Origin: Corticicoccus populi
Lineage (GTDB): Bacteria; Bacillota; Bacilli; Staphylococcales; Salinicoccaceae
Reading direction: 5' to 3'
NCBI RefSeq assembly: GCF_042686195.1
Contig: NZ_JBHUOQ010000001.1
Location: forward strand, 496,001 to 560,000
DNA: 64,000 bases
A program made the translations under genes and the position numbers. Shown here one piece after another: positions 36,347 through 44,907 of this stretch (position 1 is the first letter of the stretch; the number at the start of each line of letters is the position of its first letter). The notes below the pieces were generated by a model. The model saw nothing but the letters and a program-made list of their open reading frames with translations, was not told the DNA's origin and did not search any database.

Positions 36347-36361
36347 TTATAATAATTATAA
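36347..36361. promoter_or_regulatory. Perfect PerR-type box upstream of fur
   Basis: TTATAAT-A-ATTATAA, a perfect 7-1-7 inverted repeat identical to the PerR consensus TTATAATNATTATAA. It lies just upstream of the fur -35 region and 11 nt below the nudF stop codon. PerR control of fur is known in Bacillus and Staphylococcus aureus; here it is inferred from the site. Confidence 0.75.
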
Positions 36362-36372
36362 ATAATAGAATG

Positions 36373-36915
36373 TTATCTTAATTGACTGATTACATATTGT
36401 ACAGCAATTAACGTTTTAGCATCTTTAATTTTATTTTCTGTAATATAACCAGGCAGTTCATCTACATGAATTTTAACAACATCCAAAAACTCGTCATCTT
36501 CCAATGCCTGTGCTTCAAATGAAAGATTTTTTGCATGAAACAGACGGATGTATTCATTTGAAAACCCCGGTGCAGCATAAAATTCCGATACAAGCGAAAT
36601 GTCTTCACTGACTGCCCCGATCTCTTCTTTTAGTTCTTTTTTTGCAGTTACTGATGGTTCTTCACCAATTTCTATTTTCCCGGCAGGCACCTCGAGAAGC
36701 ACTTCACGGGTCGCAAGACGGTACTGTCTGACAAAGTACATGTAATCATTATAAACTGCAATCAGTGCAACTGCACCTTTATGATATGCAATTTCCCGGT
36801 AGGAAGTATTATTATCAGGCAGCCTTACTTTTTCATGTTTTACATCAATGACCCTGCCTTTAAAAATATCATTGGATTCAATAATTGTCTCAACCAAATG
36901 TGAATCATTACTCAT
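36373..36915 (-). CDS. nudF: ADP-ribose pyrophosphatase (Nudix)
   Basis: Nudix hydrolase of 180 residues that cleaves ADP-ribose. The Nudix box (about 95-117) reads GKIEIGE...KELKEEIGA; the usual Arg before the ExxEE core is Lys, a conservative change, and the metal-binding glutamates are all present. An AAGGAGA ribosome binding site supports the start. It precedes fur on the same strand without a terminator; nudF beside yqkF matches Bacillus (yqkG-yqkF). Confidence 0.92.
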   Translation of the reverse strand: MSNDSHLVETIIESNDIFKGRVIDVKHEKVRLPDNNTSYREIAYHKGAVALIAVYNDYMYFVRQYRLATREVLLEVPAGKIEIGEEPSVTAKKELKEEIGAVSEDISLVSEFYAAPGFSNEYIRLFHAKNLSFEAQALEDDEFLDVVKIHVDELPGYITENKIKDAKTLIAVQYVISQLR

Positions 36916-36986
36916 GACTGCAGTCTCCTTACTTTATTACTTTCCATTATAAATATACCATTTTAAAAATAAGTACAAAAGAACTT

Positions 36987-37022
36987 ATGATAAATGCATG
37001 ATAAATAACGAACTGCTATAAT
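36987..37022 (+). promoter_or_regulatory. yqkF promoter with tandem ATGATAAAT repeats
   Basis: Extended -10 TGCTATAAT (37014-37022). Upstream, ATGATAAAT occurs twice (36987-36995 and 36998-37006), spaced exactly 11 bp, covering the place where a -35 box should be. This suggests a regulator binding on one face of the helix. Confidence 0.55.
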
Positions 37023-37063
37023 TATAAATACCATTATATCAAATTTTAGGAGCTAATATTAAA

Positions 37064-37975
37064 ATGAAAAAAATTGAAACCAGAGACGGCTTGTCACTCT
37101 CGGAATTATCATTGGGATGTATGAACCTGCCTTTAAATGATGAAAAAGAAACTGAAAAAATTATTGAATATGCCCTGTCTGAAGGTATTAATTATTTTGA
37201 TACTGCAGATTTTTATCAGTTTGGTGATAATGAGTCTGTTCTCGGCAGAGTGCTGGATAAATACCGCAGCAGATATGATTTTAATATCGGCACTAAAGGC
37301 GGCAATGATTTTGATCGTATTAAGCGTGAACCTAAGGGATGGAATCCTGACAAAGCCTATATTAAAGAAGCAGCAAAAGAATCATTAAGACGTTTAAAAA
37401 CGGACGTTATTGATTTATATCAGCTGCACGGCGGCACAATTGAAGATGACAAAGATGAAGTCATAAGTGCACTGGAAGAACTGAAAACAGAAGGTATTAT
37501 TAGAAGCTACGGAATATCATCCATTCGGATGAATGTTATTGATTATTATAAAAAACACAGCAATATTAATACATTGATGATGCAGTTCAATCCGATAGAC
37601 AACCGTCCGCTTGAAGTGATTGACGGGTTAGACGACATCACTGTCATAGCACGCGGTCCTTTATTTAAAGGTGTGTTCAGCAGTCATTCAGAAAGAGTAT
37701 TAACAAAAAAATTCGAGAATGGGTTTCTGTCTTTAAATACAGATGATATGAGACAAGTTACTGAAGAGTTAAAGGAGATTGATTCTGATTTATCACGTCT
37801 GTCCTATCGTTTCCTATCCTATCATAACGCTGTTATTGCGAACGGGGTCAGCAGTCTTCAGCAGCTTGAAGAAAATATTAAAAGTTTTAACCAAAGTGAG
37901 CCGCTTTCAATAGACGAGTATGATAAAATATATCAGGCGTTAAAAATATTGAAATATGAGGATCACCGTTCATGA
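37064..37975 (+). CDS. yqkF: Aldo/keto reductase YqkF
   Basis: NADPH-dependent oxidoreductase of 303 residues with the aldo/keto reductase barrel: catalytic Asp and Tyr in FDTADFYQFGDNES, Lys in IGTKGG and the substrate-side His in QLHGG. Substrate unknown. It corresponds in length and position to Bacillus YqkF. It overlaps yqkD by 4 nt (ATGA), so the two are translationally coupled. Confidence 0.9.
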   Translation: MKKIETRDGLSLSELSLGCMNLPLNDEKETEKIIEYALSEGINYFDTADFYQFGDNESVLGRVLDKYRSRYDFNIGTKGGNDFDRIKREPKGWNPDKAYIKEAAKESLRRLKTDVIDLYQLHGGTIEDDKDEVISALEELKTEGIIRSYGISSIRMNVIDYYKKHSNINTLMMQFNPIDNRPLEVIDGLDDITVIARGPLFKGVFSSHSERVLTKKFENGFLSLNTDDMRQVTEELKEIDSDLSRLSYRFLSYHNAVIANGVSSLQQLEENIKSFNQSEPLSIDEYDKIYQALKILKYEDHRS

Positions 37976-38892
37976 ACAGTTTATGGAATTGGGTTTTAGT
38001 TTTAATTACAGCAGTATTGATGCTCCTGCTGTCACTTGCTTACTATGCATCGAGCAGGACATTATATTTTAAACTACTTGATAATGAGACAATCAGGAAG
38101 CGGGAAATCAGGCGTAAACGGCTTGATGAGAAGGAGTTTGATGCACTTCAAAAAGATGATGTCACTATTCCTTCAAAATACGGATACGGTATCAGTACAA
38201 CATTTGTGTACCCGAATGATACAAATAAGTGGATTGTTCTCTGTCACGGACTTGCGGAAAATAAAATCAGTCAAGTAAAATATATGAATATGTTTATTGA
38301 TATGGGATATAACTGTGTACTTTATGACGCGAGACGTCATGGAGATACTCCGGGGAAAAATACGACTTACGGCTATTATGAGAAATACGATCTTGAAACA
38401 GTGATAGAATATATGCTTGAACATTACGGAGAGGATATTAAATTCGGTATTCACGGCGAATCAATGGGTGCGGCAACATTGCTCCTTTATGCAGGTGAAC
38501 TGTCCAATAAGGCGGATTTTTATATATCGAACGCATCATTCGCAAGATTTTCCGATCAATTAACAAGAATATTCAGTGGTTACTCGGAAATTTTGACACC
38601 GGTCGTTCTGCCGATTTCAAATATATTCTTCCTTCTACGGGGAAAGTTTTCATTATATAAAGTCTCACCGCTCAATATCATTGATAAAATTGAGCAGCCG
38701 GTACTGTTTATCCACTCTGTGAGGGACAGTTACATTCCTTATACGCAGACTAAGTTATTATTCGAGAAAAAAAGAACACCGAAGGCATCATGGTATCCTG
38801 CCCGCGGCGGTCATGTTGAAAGTTTTAACAGAAATAAACTCGAATATCAGGAGAAGATTACATCTTTTATCGAGAATCACGTGGAATGGTAA
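37972..38892 (+). CDS. yqkD: Membrane-anchored alpha/beta hydrolase YqkD
   Basis: A 306-residue alpha/beta hydrolase with one N-terminal membrane helix (about 7-26). The nucleophile elbow is GESMG (S164), the oxyanion segment HGLAENK; likely Asp in SVRDSYIP and His in RGGHVES complete the triad. The substrate is unknown. It matches Bacillus YqkD in size and neighbourhood. Its last 26 nt overlap the 3' end of rnz on the other strand, and no terminator is visible between them. Confidence 0.88.
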   Translation: MNSLWNWVLVLITAVLMLLLSLAYYASSRTLYFKLLDNETIRKREIRRKRLDEKEFDALQKDDVTIPSKYGYGISTTFVYPNDTNKWIVLCHGLAENKISQVKYMNMFIDMGYNCVLYDARRHGDTPGKNTTYGYYEKYDLETVIEYMLEHYGEDIKFGIHGESMGAATLLLYAGELSNKADFYISNASFARFSDQLTRIFSGYSEILTPVVLPISNIFFLLRGKFSLYKVSPLNIIDKIEQPVLFIHSVRDSYIPYTQTKLLFEKKRTPKASWYPARGGHVESFNRNKLEYQEKITSFIENHVEW

Positions 38893-39793
38893 TGTCGAGA
38901 AGATCATACATTAAAGTGACTTCCGACGGCAGTTTATCCTGAATCACTTTTAAATCATCTTCATCATATCGATTGCTGATATGGCTGATTAATAATTGTC
39001 CGTAACTAACATTATTAAAATTTTCAAGCACATCATCTATTTCCGAATGGAAATACTGATGTGCTTTTTCTTTTTCATTTGTCAGATATGTCGCTTCGTG
39101 GACAATCACATCACTGTGATTAATCAGCTGATAATAATCTTCAGAACAGATGACGCGTGTATCACCGTGGATTGAAATTTTACGGCCGTCTACCGGTGAA
39201 CCCAGAAAATCTTCTGTCAAATATGTGGTGCCGTTATGTTCAAATGAAGTACTCTCTTTAATCGTTTTCAGTACCGGTCCCGGAGTGACTCCGATATCGA
39301 GAAGTTTATTTACATTTAATGATCCTTTTTTGACAGGTTCTTCGAATACATATAGAAATGAATCAATATTGTGGTCTAAAAGGAATGTTGAGACAGTAAA
39401 ACCGCTGATATCAAAACAGTCGTTATGACTGACTTCAACGAATTCAATCGGATAATTTAAATGTGATGAAGTAATTTCAAAAGATGTCTCAAGCCAGTAC
39501 TTCAGTCCTTTTGGACCGTAAATAGTCAAAGGGACACCCTCCCCGCCCTGGTGGGAACGGGATGACAGGAACCCCGGAAGGCCGTATATATGATCACCGT
39601 GCAGGTGTGTTATGAATATATTTGTAATTTTAGAAGGTTTAATATTCGTATTTAATATTCGGTGCTGTAAAGCTTCCCCGGCATCAATTAAAAAATATTC
39701 ATTAATTTCTTCAATCAAATCAATAATAAAACTTTGTGTATTGCGTGTTTTGGAAGGCAGTCCCGCGCCGGATCCGAGTACCGTAATTTTCAT
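38867..39793 (-). CDS. rnz: Ribonuclease Z
   Basis: Zinc-dependent endonuclease that trims the 3' end of tRNA precursors. The metal site motif HLHGDH is at residues 63-68; further ligand segments LLDHNID and HEATY are present. The start at 39793 gives 308 residues with an AGGTGA site 7 nt upstream. The gene is convergent with yqkD and overlaps it tail to tail by 26 nt. It is divergent from the AraC-type gene. Confidence 0.95.
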   Translation of the reverse strand: MKITVLGSGAGLPSKTRNTQSFIIDLIEEINEYFLIDAGEALQHRILNTNIKPSKITNIFITHLHGDHIYGLPGFLSSRSHQGGEGVPLTIYGPKGLKYWLETSFEITSSHLNYPIEFVEVSHNDCFDISGFTVSTFLLDHNIDSFLYVFEEPVKKGSLNVNKLLDIGVTPGPVLKTIKESTSFEHNGTTYLTEDFLGSPVDGRKISIHGDTRVICSEDYYQLINHSDVIVHEATYLTNEKEKAHQYFHSEIDDVLENFNNVSYGQLLISHISNRYDEDDLKVIQDKLPSEVTLMYDLLDITIPRDSR

Positions 39794-39855
39794 TTTTATC
39801 ACCTATCATTTCAGATTTAATAATTATATCACACTCATGTTTAATATTGTGTTTT

Positions 39856-39884
39856 TTGAATAAGCGTGAAATAATAAATAGTAT
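39856..39884 (+). promoter_or_regulatory. Sigma-A promoter of the AraC-type gene
   Basis: TTGAAT (39856-39861), 17-nt spacer, TAGTAT (39879-39884), followed by an AAAGGTGG ribosome binding site. Confidence 0.65.
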
Positions 39885-39910
39885 GTGAAATTAAAGGTGG
39901 AATGGAAGTA

Positions 39911-40756
39911 ATGGAAACAGTCAATTTTGTCGAGAAATTTATCGTATATATAGAAGATCATTTACGCGAATCGATAGATTATGATCAGGTTTTAATGAAC
40001 CTTGGAGTGGACTCCAAATCATTTATGACAATTTTTACATCATTGACAGGTATGACACCTTTTGAGTACCAGGAAAAGCGCCGAATGACTGAAATTGCAT
40101 ATGAATTATATGAAGGACACCGGCGGTTAATTGATATCGCGAAATATTACGGTTACAGAGATGCCGAAGTATTCAAAGCAAAATATAGAGAGTATATGGG
40201 AATATCCCCGTACGATACTGAAAAACATATAAAAAAACTGGATTTAATGGAAAGAATTTCGTTTCAGGTTGTTCCGGTCGATCAACCGGGGTACGCATCC
40301 CGGATTATGACAATCAACGGTTTCAGAGTTATCGGTGTCACTAAACATTTCTTATTGAAAACTTATAATAAGGCTGAAAAATATGAGTTTATAAAATATG
40401 TTGAGACATCCGGTGTTACAGAAGAATTATTAAAATATAATGATGGGCCGGTAAAAGGAATTATACTGTATGAAAGGTATATAGACGGAGATCTCGTACT
40501 CATGGTCGGTGTTGCATCGAACCAGTCAGCACCCTTTGAAGAAACGTATACAGAATCCGGGGAATTTGCTGTTTTTAACGGTCAGGGCAATGCATATGAA
40601 ACGATTGATGATATTTACCGTTATATTTTTAGAAGATGGCGTTTTAAAGCACAGCCTGAATTAGACTGTAACTTCTCTATAGAAGTGATAAAAAGTGCAT
40701 ATGACTTTGAATATAATGATACAAAAGTACAGGTATGGCAGGCACTCGAATATTAA
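39911..40756 (+). CDS. AraC-family regulator with GyrI-like effector domain
   Basis: A 281-residue transcription factor: AraC/XylS double helix-turn-helix (about 5-100) and a C-terminal GyrI-like (Rob/BmrR type) small-molecule-binding domain (about 115-280). This layout is found in Rob and in drug- or stress-responsive regulators. The ATG at 39911 is preferred, 10 nt after AAAGGTGG; the ATG at 39902 touches that site. No transporter or enzyme gene adjoins it on the same strand, so its target is unknown and may be distant. Confidence 0.85.
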   Translation: METVNFVEKFIVYIEDHLRESIDYDQVLMNLGVDSKSFMTIFTSLTGMTPFEYQEKRRMTEIAYELYEGHRRLIDIAKYYGYRDAEVFKAKYREYMGISPYDTEKHIKKLDLMERISFQVVPVDQPGYASRIMTINGFRVIGVTKHFLLKTYNKAEKYEFIKYVETSGVTEELLKYNDGPVKGIILYERYIDGDLVLMVGVASNQSAPFEETYTESGEFAVFNGQGNAYETIDDIYRYIFRRWRFKAQPELDCNFSIEVIKSAYDFEYNDTKVQVWQALEY

Positions 40757-40760
40757 ACAG

Positions 40761-40796
40761 AAAAACAGCTGGAATCAAACGATTCCAGCTGTTTTT
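40761..40796. terminator. Bidirectional terminator between the AraC-type gene and the M20 peptidase
   Basis: Perfect 16-bp stem (40761-40776 with 40781-40796) around loop AAAC, with A-run and T-run flanks. It directly abuts the peptidase stop codon. Confidence 0.95.
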
Positions 40797-41912
40797 TTAT
40801 TTGTCATACTGTACTTTGGCAATTTCTACGACAAGCTCAGCTGCCTTTTCAAGTTCTTCAACCGGCATCTTTTCTTTTGTAGTGTGAATATCTTCATAAC
40901 CTATACCGAGAACAACAGTTTCTATGCCTTTTCCGTGAAAGACATTTCCGTCACTGCCGCCGCCGAGAGAAATAAAATCAATGTCTCTGCCGATGTTATT
41001 CAATGCTGTGTTCACAGTCTGTGCCACTTCGCTGTCATGTGCGACATTTAAAGCGTCATACATCAACTCAGTATTAACTTCAGCACGTCCGCCAAGCTCG
41101 GAAGCTGCTTCTTTAAAAGCTGCTGTCATATGTTCGACCTGTGCATTCAGACGTTCCGGCGTAAAGCTTCGTGCTTCTGCAAGAAGGTAAACATAGTCTG
41201 TAACAACATTGGTCGGGCCGCCGCCTTCAATTCTGCCGACATTGGCAGTTGTTTCAGCATCCACTCTGCCGAGATTCATTTTGCTGACAGCCTTTGATGC
41301 GATAGTGATGGCACTGACACCTGCTTCAGGCTCCACTCCGGCATGGGCTGTTTTACCGTAAATATGTGCTTCCACCTTACTTTGTGTCGGCGCCTGTGAA
41401 ACGACAGTACCGACTTTTCCTGTAGAATCCAAAGCATATCCAAATTTACTGTTCAGAACAGATGTATCAAATGCTTTTGCACCGACCAGTCCGGACTCTT
41501 CACCGATAGTGATAACGACTTCAATGTCACCATGCGGAATATTGTCATCTTCAATGGTTCTCAATGCTTCAATAATTGCAGCGATACCCGCTTTATCATC
41601 ACTGCCGAGGATCGTTGTTCCGTCACTCACGATATACCCGTCTTTTATAGAAGGTTTGATACCCACGCCCGGTGTCACAGTATCCATATGGACAGTAAAG
41701 TATACCGGTGCAGCATCCGCATCACCTTCAGCCTTCACAAAAATATTTCCGGCACCGTATCCGGTTTGATCTGCAGTATCGTCTTCAAAGACTTCAACGT
41801 CCAGATTTTTGAACAGATTTAACAAATAATCGGCTATTTCTCTTTCGTTTCCCGTTTCCGAGTCAATTTGTACCATTTCCATAAATTGATCCACTAATCT
41901 TGTGCTATTCAC
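40797..41912 (-). CDS. M20 family peptidase, PepT-like (YqjE type)
   Basis: Zinc aminopeptidase-like enzyme of 371 residues related to peptidase T and Bacillus YqjE. The metal ligands are visible in FTVHMDTVTPG, GSDDKAG, IGEESGLVGAK and a late His (DIHTTKEKM). The substrate is probably a short peptide (inferred). The start is a GTG at 41912 with GGAGG 7 nt upstream. It is divergent from the 33-residue gene, and their promoters overlap. Confidence 0.88.
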   Translation of the reverse strand: MNSTRLVDQFMEMVQIDSETGNEREIADYLLNLFKNLDVEVFEDDTADQTGYGAGNIFVKAEGDADAAPVYFTVHMDTVTPGVGIKPSIKDGYIVSDGTTILGSDDKAGIAAIIEALRTIEDDNIPHGDIEVVITIGEESGLVGAKAFDTSVLNSKFGYALDSTGKVGTVVSQAPTQSKVEAHIYGKTAHAGVEPEAGVSAITIASKAVSKMNLGRVDAETTANVGRIEGGGPTNVVTDYVYLLAEARSFTPERLNAQVEHMTAAFKEAASELGGRAEVNTELMYDALNVAHDSEVAQTVNTALNNIGRDIDFISLGGGSDGNVFHGKGIETVVLGIGYEDIHTTKEKMPVEELEKAAELVVEIAKVQYDK

Positions 41913-41933
41913 TTAAATTCCTCCGTTAGTCAG

Positions 41934-41962
41934 TTGATTGCTGTTATAAGGTATATTATACT
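41934..41962 (+). promoter_or_regulatory. Promoter of the Prli42-like gene
   Basis: TTGATT (41934-41939), 17-nt spacer, TATACT (41957-41962), with transcription expected about 25 nt before the ATG. Confidence 0.7.
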
Positions 41963-41970
41963 TATGTCAG
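41943..41970 (-). promoter_or_regulatory. Promoter of the M20 peptidase gene
   Basis: Minus strand CTGACA (41965-41970), 16-nt spacer, TATAAC (41943-41948). It overlaps almost completely with the opposing promoter. Confidence 0.55.
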
Positions 41971-41992
41971 TATATTAAAAGGATGATTTTTA

Positions 41993-42094
41993 ATGCAGAA
42001 TAAAAAAATTCAAAAATACGTGATTTGGTTCATGGTATTCTTAATTGTGGTTTCCGGTCTGTTAATGGGCCTTGGTATGCTCACACAACTTTAA
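41993..42094 (+). CDS. prli42: Prli42-like membrane miniprotein
   Basis: A 33-residue protein: short basic N-terminus (NKK at 3-5, Lys8), then one hydrophobic helix from about residue 9 to 30. From memory of Listeria Prli42 (31 residues), the same positions carry N3, K4, K5, V10, M14, S21, G26 and M29. In Listeria it anchors the stressosome at the membrane. The gene has a good promoter, an AAGGA ribosome binding site and a strong terminator right after it, so it is a stand-alone gene. Whether a stressosome exists here cannot be seen. Confidence 0.75.
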   Translation: MQNKKIQKYVIWFMVFLIVVSGLLMGLGMLTQL

Positions 42095-42101
42095 AGAAAT
42101 T

Positions 42102-42130
42102 AAAGAGGTCCTGTACAGGACCTCTTTTTT
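42102..42130. terminator. Bidirectional terminator between prli42 and brxB
   Basis: Perfect 12-bp stem AAAGAGGTCCTG/CAGGACCTCTTT with a 2-nt centre and a T-run; the last bases overlap the brxB stop codon. Confidence 0.93.
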
Positions 42131-42566
42131 AGATTTCATCACAATACTCTTCAAACCAAGCCTGAATGCCTGTAATGACGCTCATAGTTTCATGTCCTTC
42201 GATTTCATGACGTTCAATCATATCCACCACTTTACCGTCCTTAAAGAAAGCAAATGACGGTGAAGACGGAAGGTACTCAGTTGCACGGTCTCTTACTGCT
42301 TCAGTTGCATCTTTATCCTGACCTGCAAATACAGTTAAAAGCTGATCCGGCATTTTGTCATAATTTAAAGCATGTTTAGCAGCAGGTCTTGCGATTCCTC
42401 CGGCACATCCACAAACTGAATTAACCATAACAAGTGCAGTACCCTCTTTGTTTAAATGCGTGTCAACATCTTCCGGTGTTTGTAACTGAGTGTATCCAGA
42501 ATCTGTCATCTCGTTACGGGCCTGATTGACAATGTCATTCATATATAAATTAAAATCCATATTCAT
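42129..42566 (-). CDS. brxB: Bacilliredoxin (BrxA/BrxB family)
   Basis: Removes bacillithiol from oxidised proteins. The CGC active site is SVCGCAGG (C52 and C54 from the chosen start). I start at 42566 ([11 protein letters not shown], 145 residues) with GGAG 9 nt upstream; the longer frame to 42629 crosses the bkdB terminator. Position next to the bkd genes favours BrxB (YqiW) over BrxA (YphP). It works with the reductase Bdr at 18781-19749. Confidence 0.9.
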   Translation of the reverse strand: MNMDFNLYMNDIVNQARNEMTDSGYTQLQTPEDVDTHLNKEGTALVMVNSVCGCAGGIARPAAKHALNYDKMPDQLLTVFAGQDKDATEAVRDRATEYLPSSPSFAFFKDGKVVDMIERHEIEGHETMSVITGIQAWFEEYCDEI

Positions 42567-42588
42567 AATTCCTGTCTCCTTTATTAAA

Positions 42589-42617
42589 ATAAACCCTATC
42601 AAAACGATAAGGTTTAT
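42589..42617 (-). terminator. Terminator after bkdB
   Basis: Stem ATAAACC-TATC/GATA-GGTTTAT with one internal mismatch and a 5-nt loop, followed by TTTTAAT on the minus strand. Confidence 0.75.
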
Positions 42618-42664
42618 ATCAAATATCATGTTAAGTGTATCGACAAAAAGCGTCTTTGTAAAGT

Positions 42665-43912
42665 TTAATACACTGAAGTATGTTCTACAGACATTGCTTC
42701 AATTCTCTCTTTAACGCGTTTTAAAAACTGTCCGGCAACCAGTCCGTCAAGTACTCTGTGGTCAATTGACAGGCATAGATTGACCATATATCTGCTCGCG
42801 ATCATGTCATCAATAATGACAGGACGCTTAACAATCGACTCAACCTGCAGAATTGCAGCCTGCGGACGGTTAATGATGCCCATGGACTGTACAGAACCAA
42901 ATGCACCGGTATTATTAACAGTGAATGTTCCGCCCTGCATATGTGCAGTTGTTAATTTATGGGCTCTGCCGAGTGAAGCCAGTTCATTAACCTGCTTTGC
43001 AATCCCTTTAATGGTGAGCTCGTCTGCGTTTTTAATCACGGGAACATAAAGTTTGTCATCGCTGGCAACAGCGATATTAATATTAATATCTTTATTGACT
43101 GTGATTTTATCACCCTGCCATGAACTGTTCAGCATCGGATACTCTTTTAAAGTTTCTGCAACAGCTTTTACGAAAAAGCTGAAAAAGGTTAAGTTAAAAC
43201 CTTCATTATCTTTAAAAGCAGACTTATGTTTATTTCTCACATTGACTAAGTCAGTCGCATCCACTTCCATCATAAGCCATGCATGAGGGATTTCCTGAGA
43301 AGACTGCACCATATTTTTTGCAATGGCCGCACGTACTCCATTAACAGGAATTTCATCGCCGCTGTTGATGGTTGTTTCCGGAACCTGACTCATTGCAGGT
43401 GCAGAGTCCTCAGATTTTTCCGATTTTTCCGGTTTGGAAGCTGGTCCTTCGTCAATGACTTTAAGTATATCTTTTTTCGTAATCCGCCCGTTAAAGCCGG
43501 TTCCTGATACTGTATTCAAATCAATGTTGTTTTCGCCGGCAAGTCTCATAACAACAGGAGAAATACGTGCTTCTTTCTTTTCCAGTTTGTCGGGACGGTT
43601 GACCGGTTCTGTTTGTTCTACTGTCTGTTCAACCGATTCTTCATCAGTTGTGTCCGGTGTACTGCCCCCGGAATCTGAGCCGCTGTCAATCGTACAGATG
43701 GACGTTCCCACTTCGACAGTATCTCCTTCTTTTACAAGCAGTTCACCAATGACACCGTCGAATACTGACGGCACTTCTGCAGTAACTTTGTCAGTGATAA
43801 CCTCACAAATCGGGTCATATTCTTCAACTTTATCCCCTGGAGAGACAAGCCACTTTTCAATAGTACCTTCAGTGACGCTCTCGCCCAGTTTAGGCATTTT
43901 TATTTCTTCCAC
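42665..43912 (-). CDS. bkdB: Branched-chain 2-oxo acid dehydrogenase E2 (lipoamide acyltransferase)
   Basis: Core subunit of the branched-chain keto acid dehydrogenase, 415 residues. Lipoyl domain 1-76 with lipoyl-lysine K42 ([11 protein letters not shown]), acidic/Pro/Thr linker, peripheral-subunit-binding domain (about 112-150, [13 protein letters not shown]), a second linker, and the acyltransferase domain with catalytic SIDHRVLDG near the C-terminus. Only one lipoyl domain is present. Last gene of the operon, 11 nt after bkdAB, with a terminator following. Confidence 0.95.
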   Translation of the reverse strand: MEEIKMPKLGESVTEGTIEKWLVSPGDKVEEYDPICEVITDKVTAEVPSVFDGVIGELLVKEGDTVEVGTSICTIDSGSDSGGSTPDTTDEESVEQTVEQTEPVNRPDKLEKKEARISPVVMRLAGENNIDLNTVSGTGFNGRITKKDILKVIDEGPASKPEKSEKSEDSAPAMSQVPETTINSGDEIPVNGVRAAIAKNMVQSSQEIPHAWLMMEVDATDLVNVRNKHKSAFKDNEGFNLTFFSFFVKAVAETLKEYPMLNSSWQGDKITVNKDININIAVASDDKLYVPVIKNADELTIKGIAKQVNELASLGRAHKLTTAHMQGGTFTVNNTGAFGSVQSMGIINRPQAAILQVESIVKRPVIIDDMIASRYMVNLCLSIDHRVLDGLVAGQFLKRVKERIEAMSVEHTSVY

Positions 43913-43923
43913 AATATAACCTC

Positions 43924-44907
43924 CTAGTGCTCTATGAGTTCAAGCATTTTATCTTCAATTTTTTCAGGATTCACCATAAAGTAATCTTCCATAGGCGGAG
44001 AATACGGCATCGCTGGTACATCCGGACCTGCAAGTCTCATTATCGGCGCATCCAGATCATAAAAACAATTTTCGGAAATGACAGCAGAAACCTCGCCGAT
44101 TACACTTCCTTCAAGGTTATCCTCGGTAATAATCAATACTTTTCCTGTTTTTCTGCTTGATTCAATAATGCTTTCTTTATCCAGCGGATATAAAGTTCTT
44201 AAGTCCAGCACTTCAATACTGTGACCGTCCTTAGACAATCTTTCAGCGGCCTGAAGTGCATAATTTACACATAGACCATAGGTAATGACTGTAATGTCAC
44301 TGCCTTCTCTTTTGACGTCGGCTTTTCCTATCGGAACAATATAATCGCCGTCCGGCACCTCTTCTTTTAAAAGACGGTATGCTTTTTTATGTTCAAAGAA
44401 AAGTACAGGGTCATTATCTCTGATTGCTGAAAGCAGCAGCCCTTTCGCGTCACTCGGAGTGGATGGGACAACAACTTTTAACCCCGGTGTTGATGTGAAG
44501 ATGGTCTCAATCGACTGTGAATGATAAAGCGCACCGTGTATACCGCCCCCAAAAGGAGCACGAATCACAATCGGGCAGTTCCAGTCACCGTTTGAACGAT
44601 ATCTGATTTTTGCGGCTTCACTTAATATCTGATTGGTAGCGGGAAGTATATACTCTGCAAATTGAATTTCCGCAACAGGACGTTTCCCCATCATTGCAGC
44701 ACCGATACTTGTTCCTACGATATTGGATTCTGCAAGCGGTGTATCGAGGCACCGCAGTGCACCGTATTTCTCCTGCAGTCCTTCAGTTACTTTGAAGACG
44801 CCGCCTTTTTTTCCTACATCTTCTCCAAGTATAAATACATCTTTATCCCGTCCCATTTCAAAGTCAAGGGCATTTGTGATTGCCTGGAGATAAGATAATT
44901 TAGCCAT
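43924..44907 (-). CDS. bkdAB: Branched-chain 2-oxo acid dehydrogenase E1 beta subunit
   Basis: Thiamine-diphosphate-dependent E1 subunit beta, 327 residues, with the transketolase pyrimidine-binding region (ALDFEMGRDKDVFILGEDVG) and C-terminal domain. The start at 44907 (MAKLSYLQAI) has a perfect AGGAGGT site 6 nt upstream; the much longer in-frame extension to 45048 is antisense-like sequence inside bkdAA. It overlaps bkdAA by 8 nt. Confidence 0.96.
   Translation of the reverse strand: MAKLSYLQAITNALDFEMGRDKDVFILGEDVGKKGGVFKVTEGLQEKYGALRCLDTPLAESNIVGTSIGAAMMGKRPVAEIQFAEYILPATNQILSEAAKIRYRSNGDWNCPIVIRAPFGGGIHGALYHSQSIETIFTSTPGLKVVVPSTPSDAKGLLLSAIRDNDPVLFFEHKKAYRLLKEEVPDGDYIVPIGKADVKREGSDITVITYGLCVNYALQAAERLSKDGHSIEVLDLRTLYPLDKESIIESSRKTGKVLIITEDNLEGSVIGEVSAVISENCFYDLDAPIMRLAGPDVPAMPYSPPMEDYFMVNPEKIEDKMLELIEH

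Noticed and set aside
37976..38454. Frames overlapping the yqkD coding region on both strands
   Set aside because: Shadows of yqkD, which has a complete catalytic triad and a coupled ATGA start.
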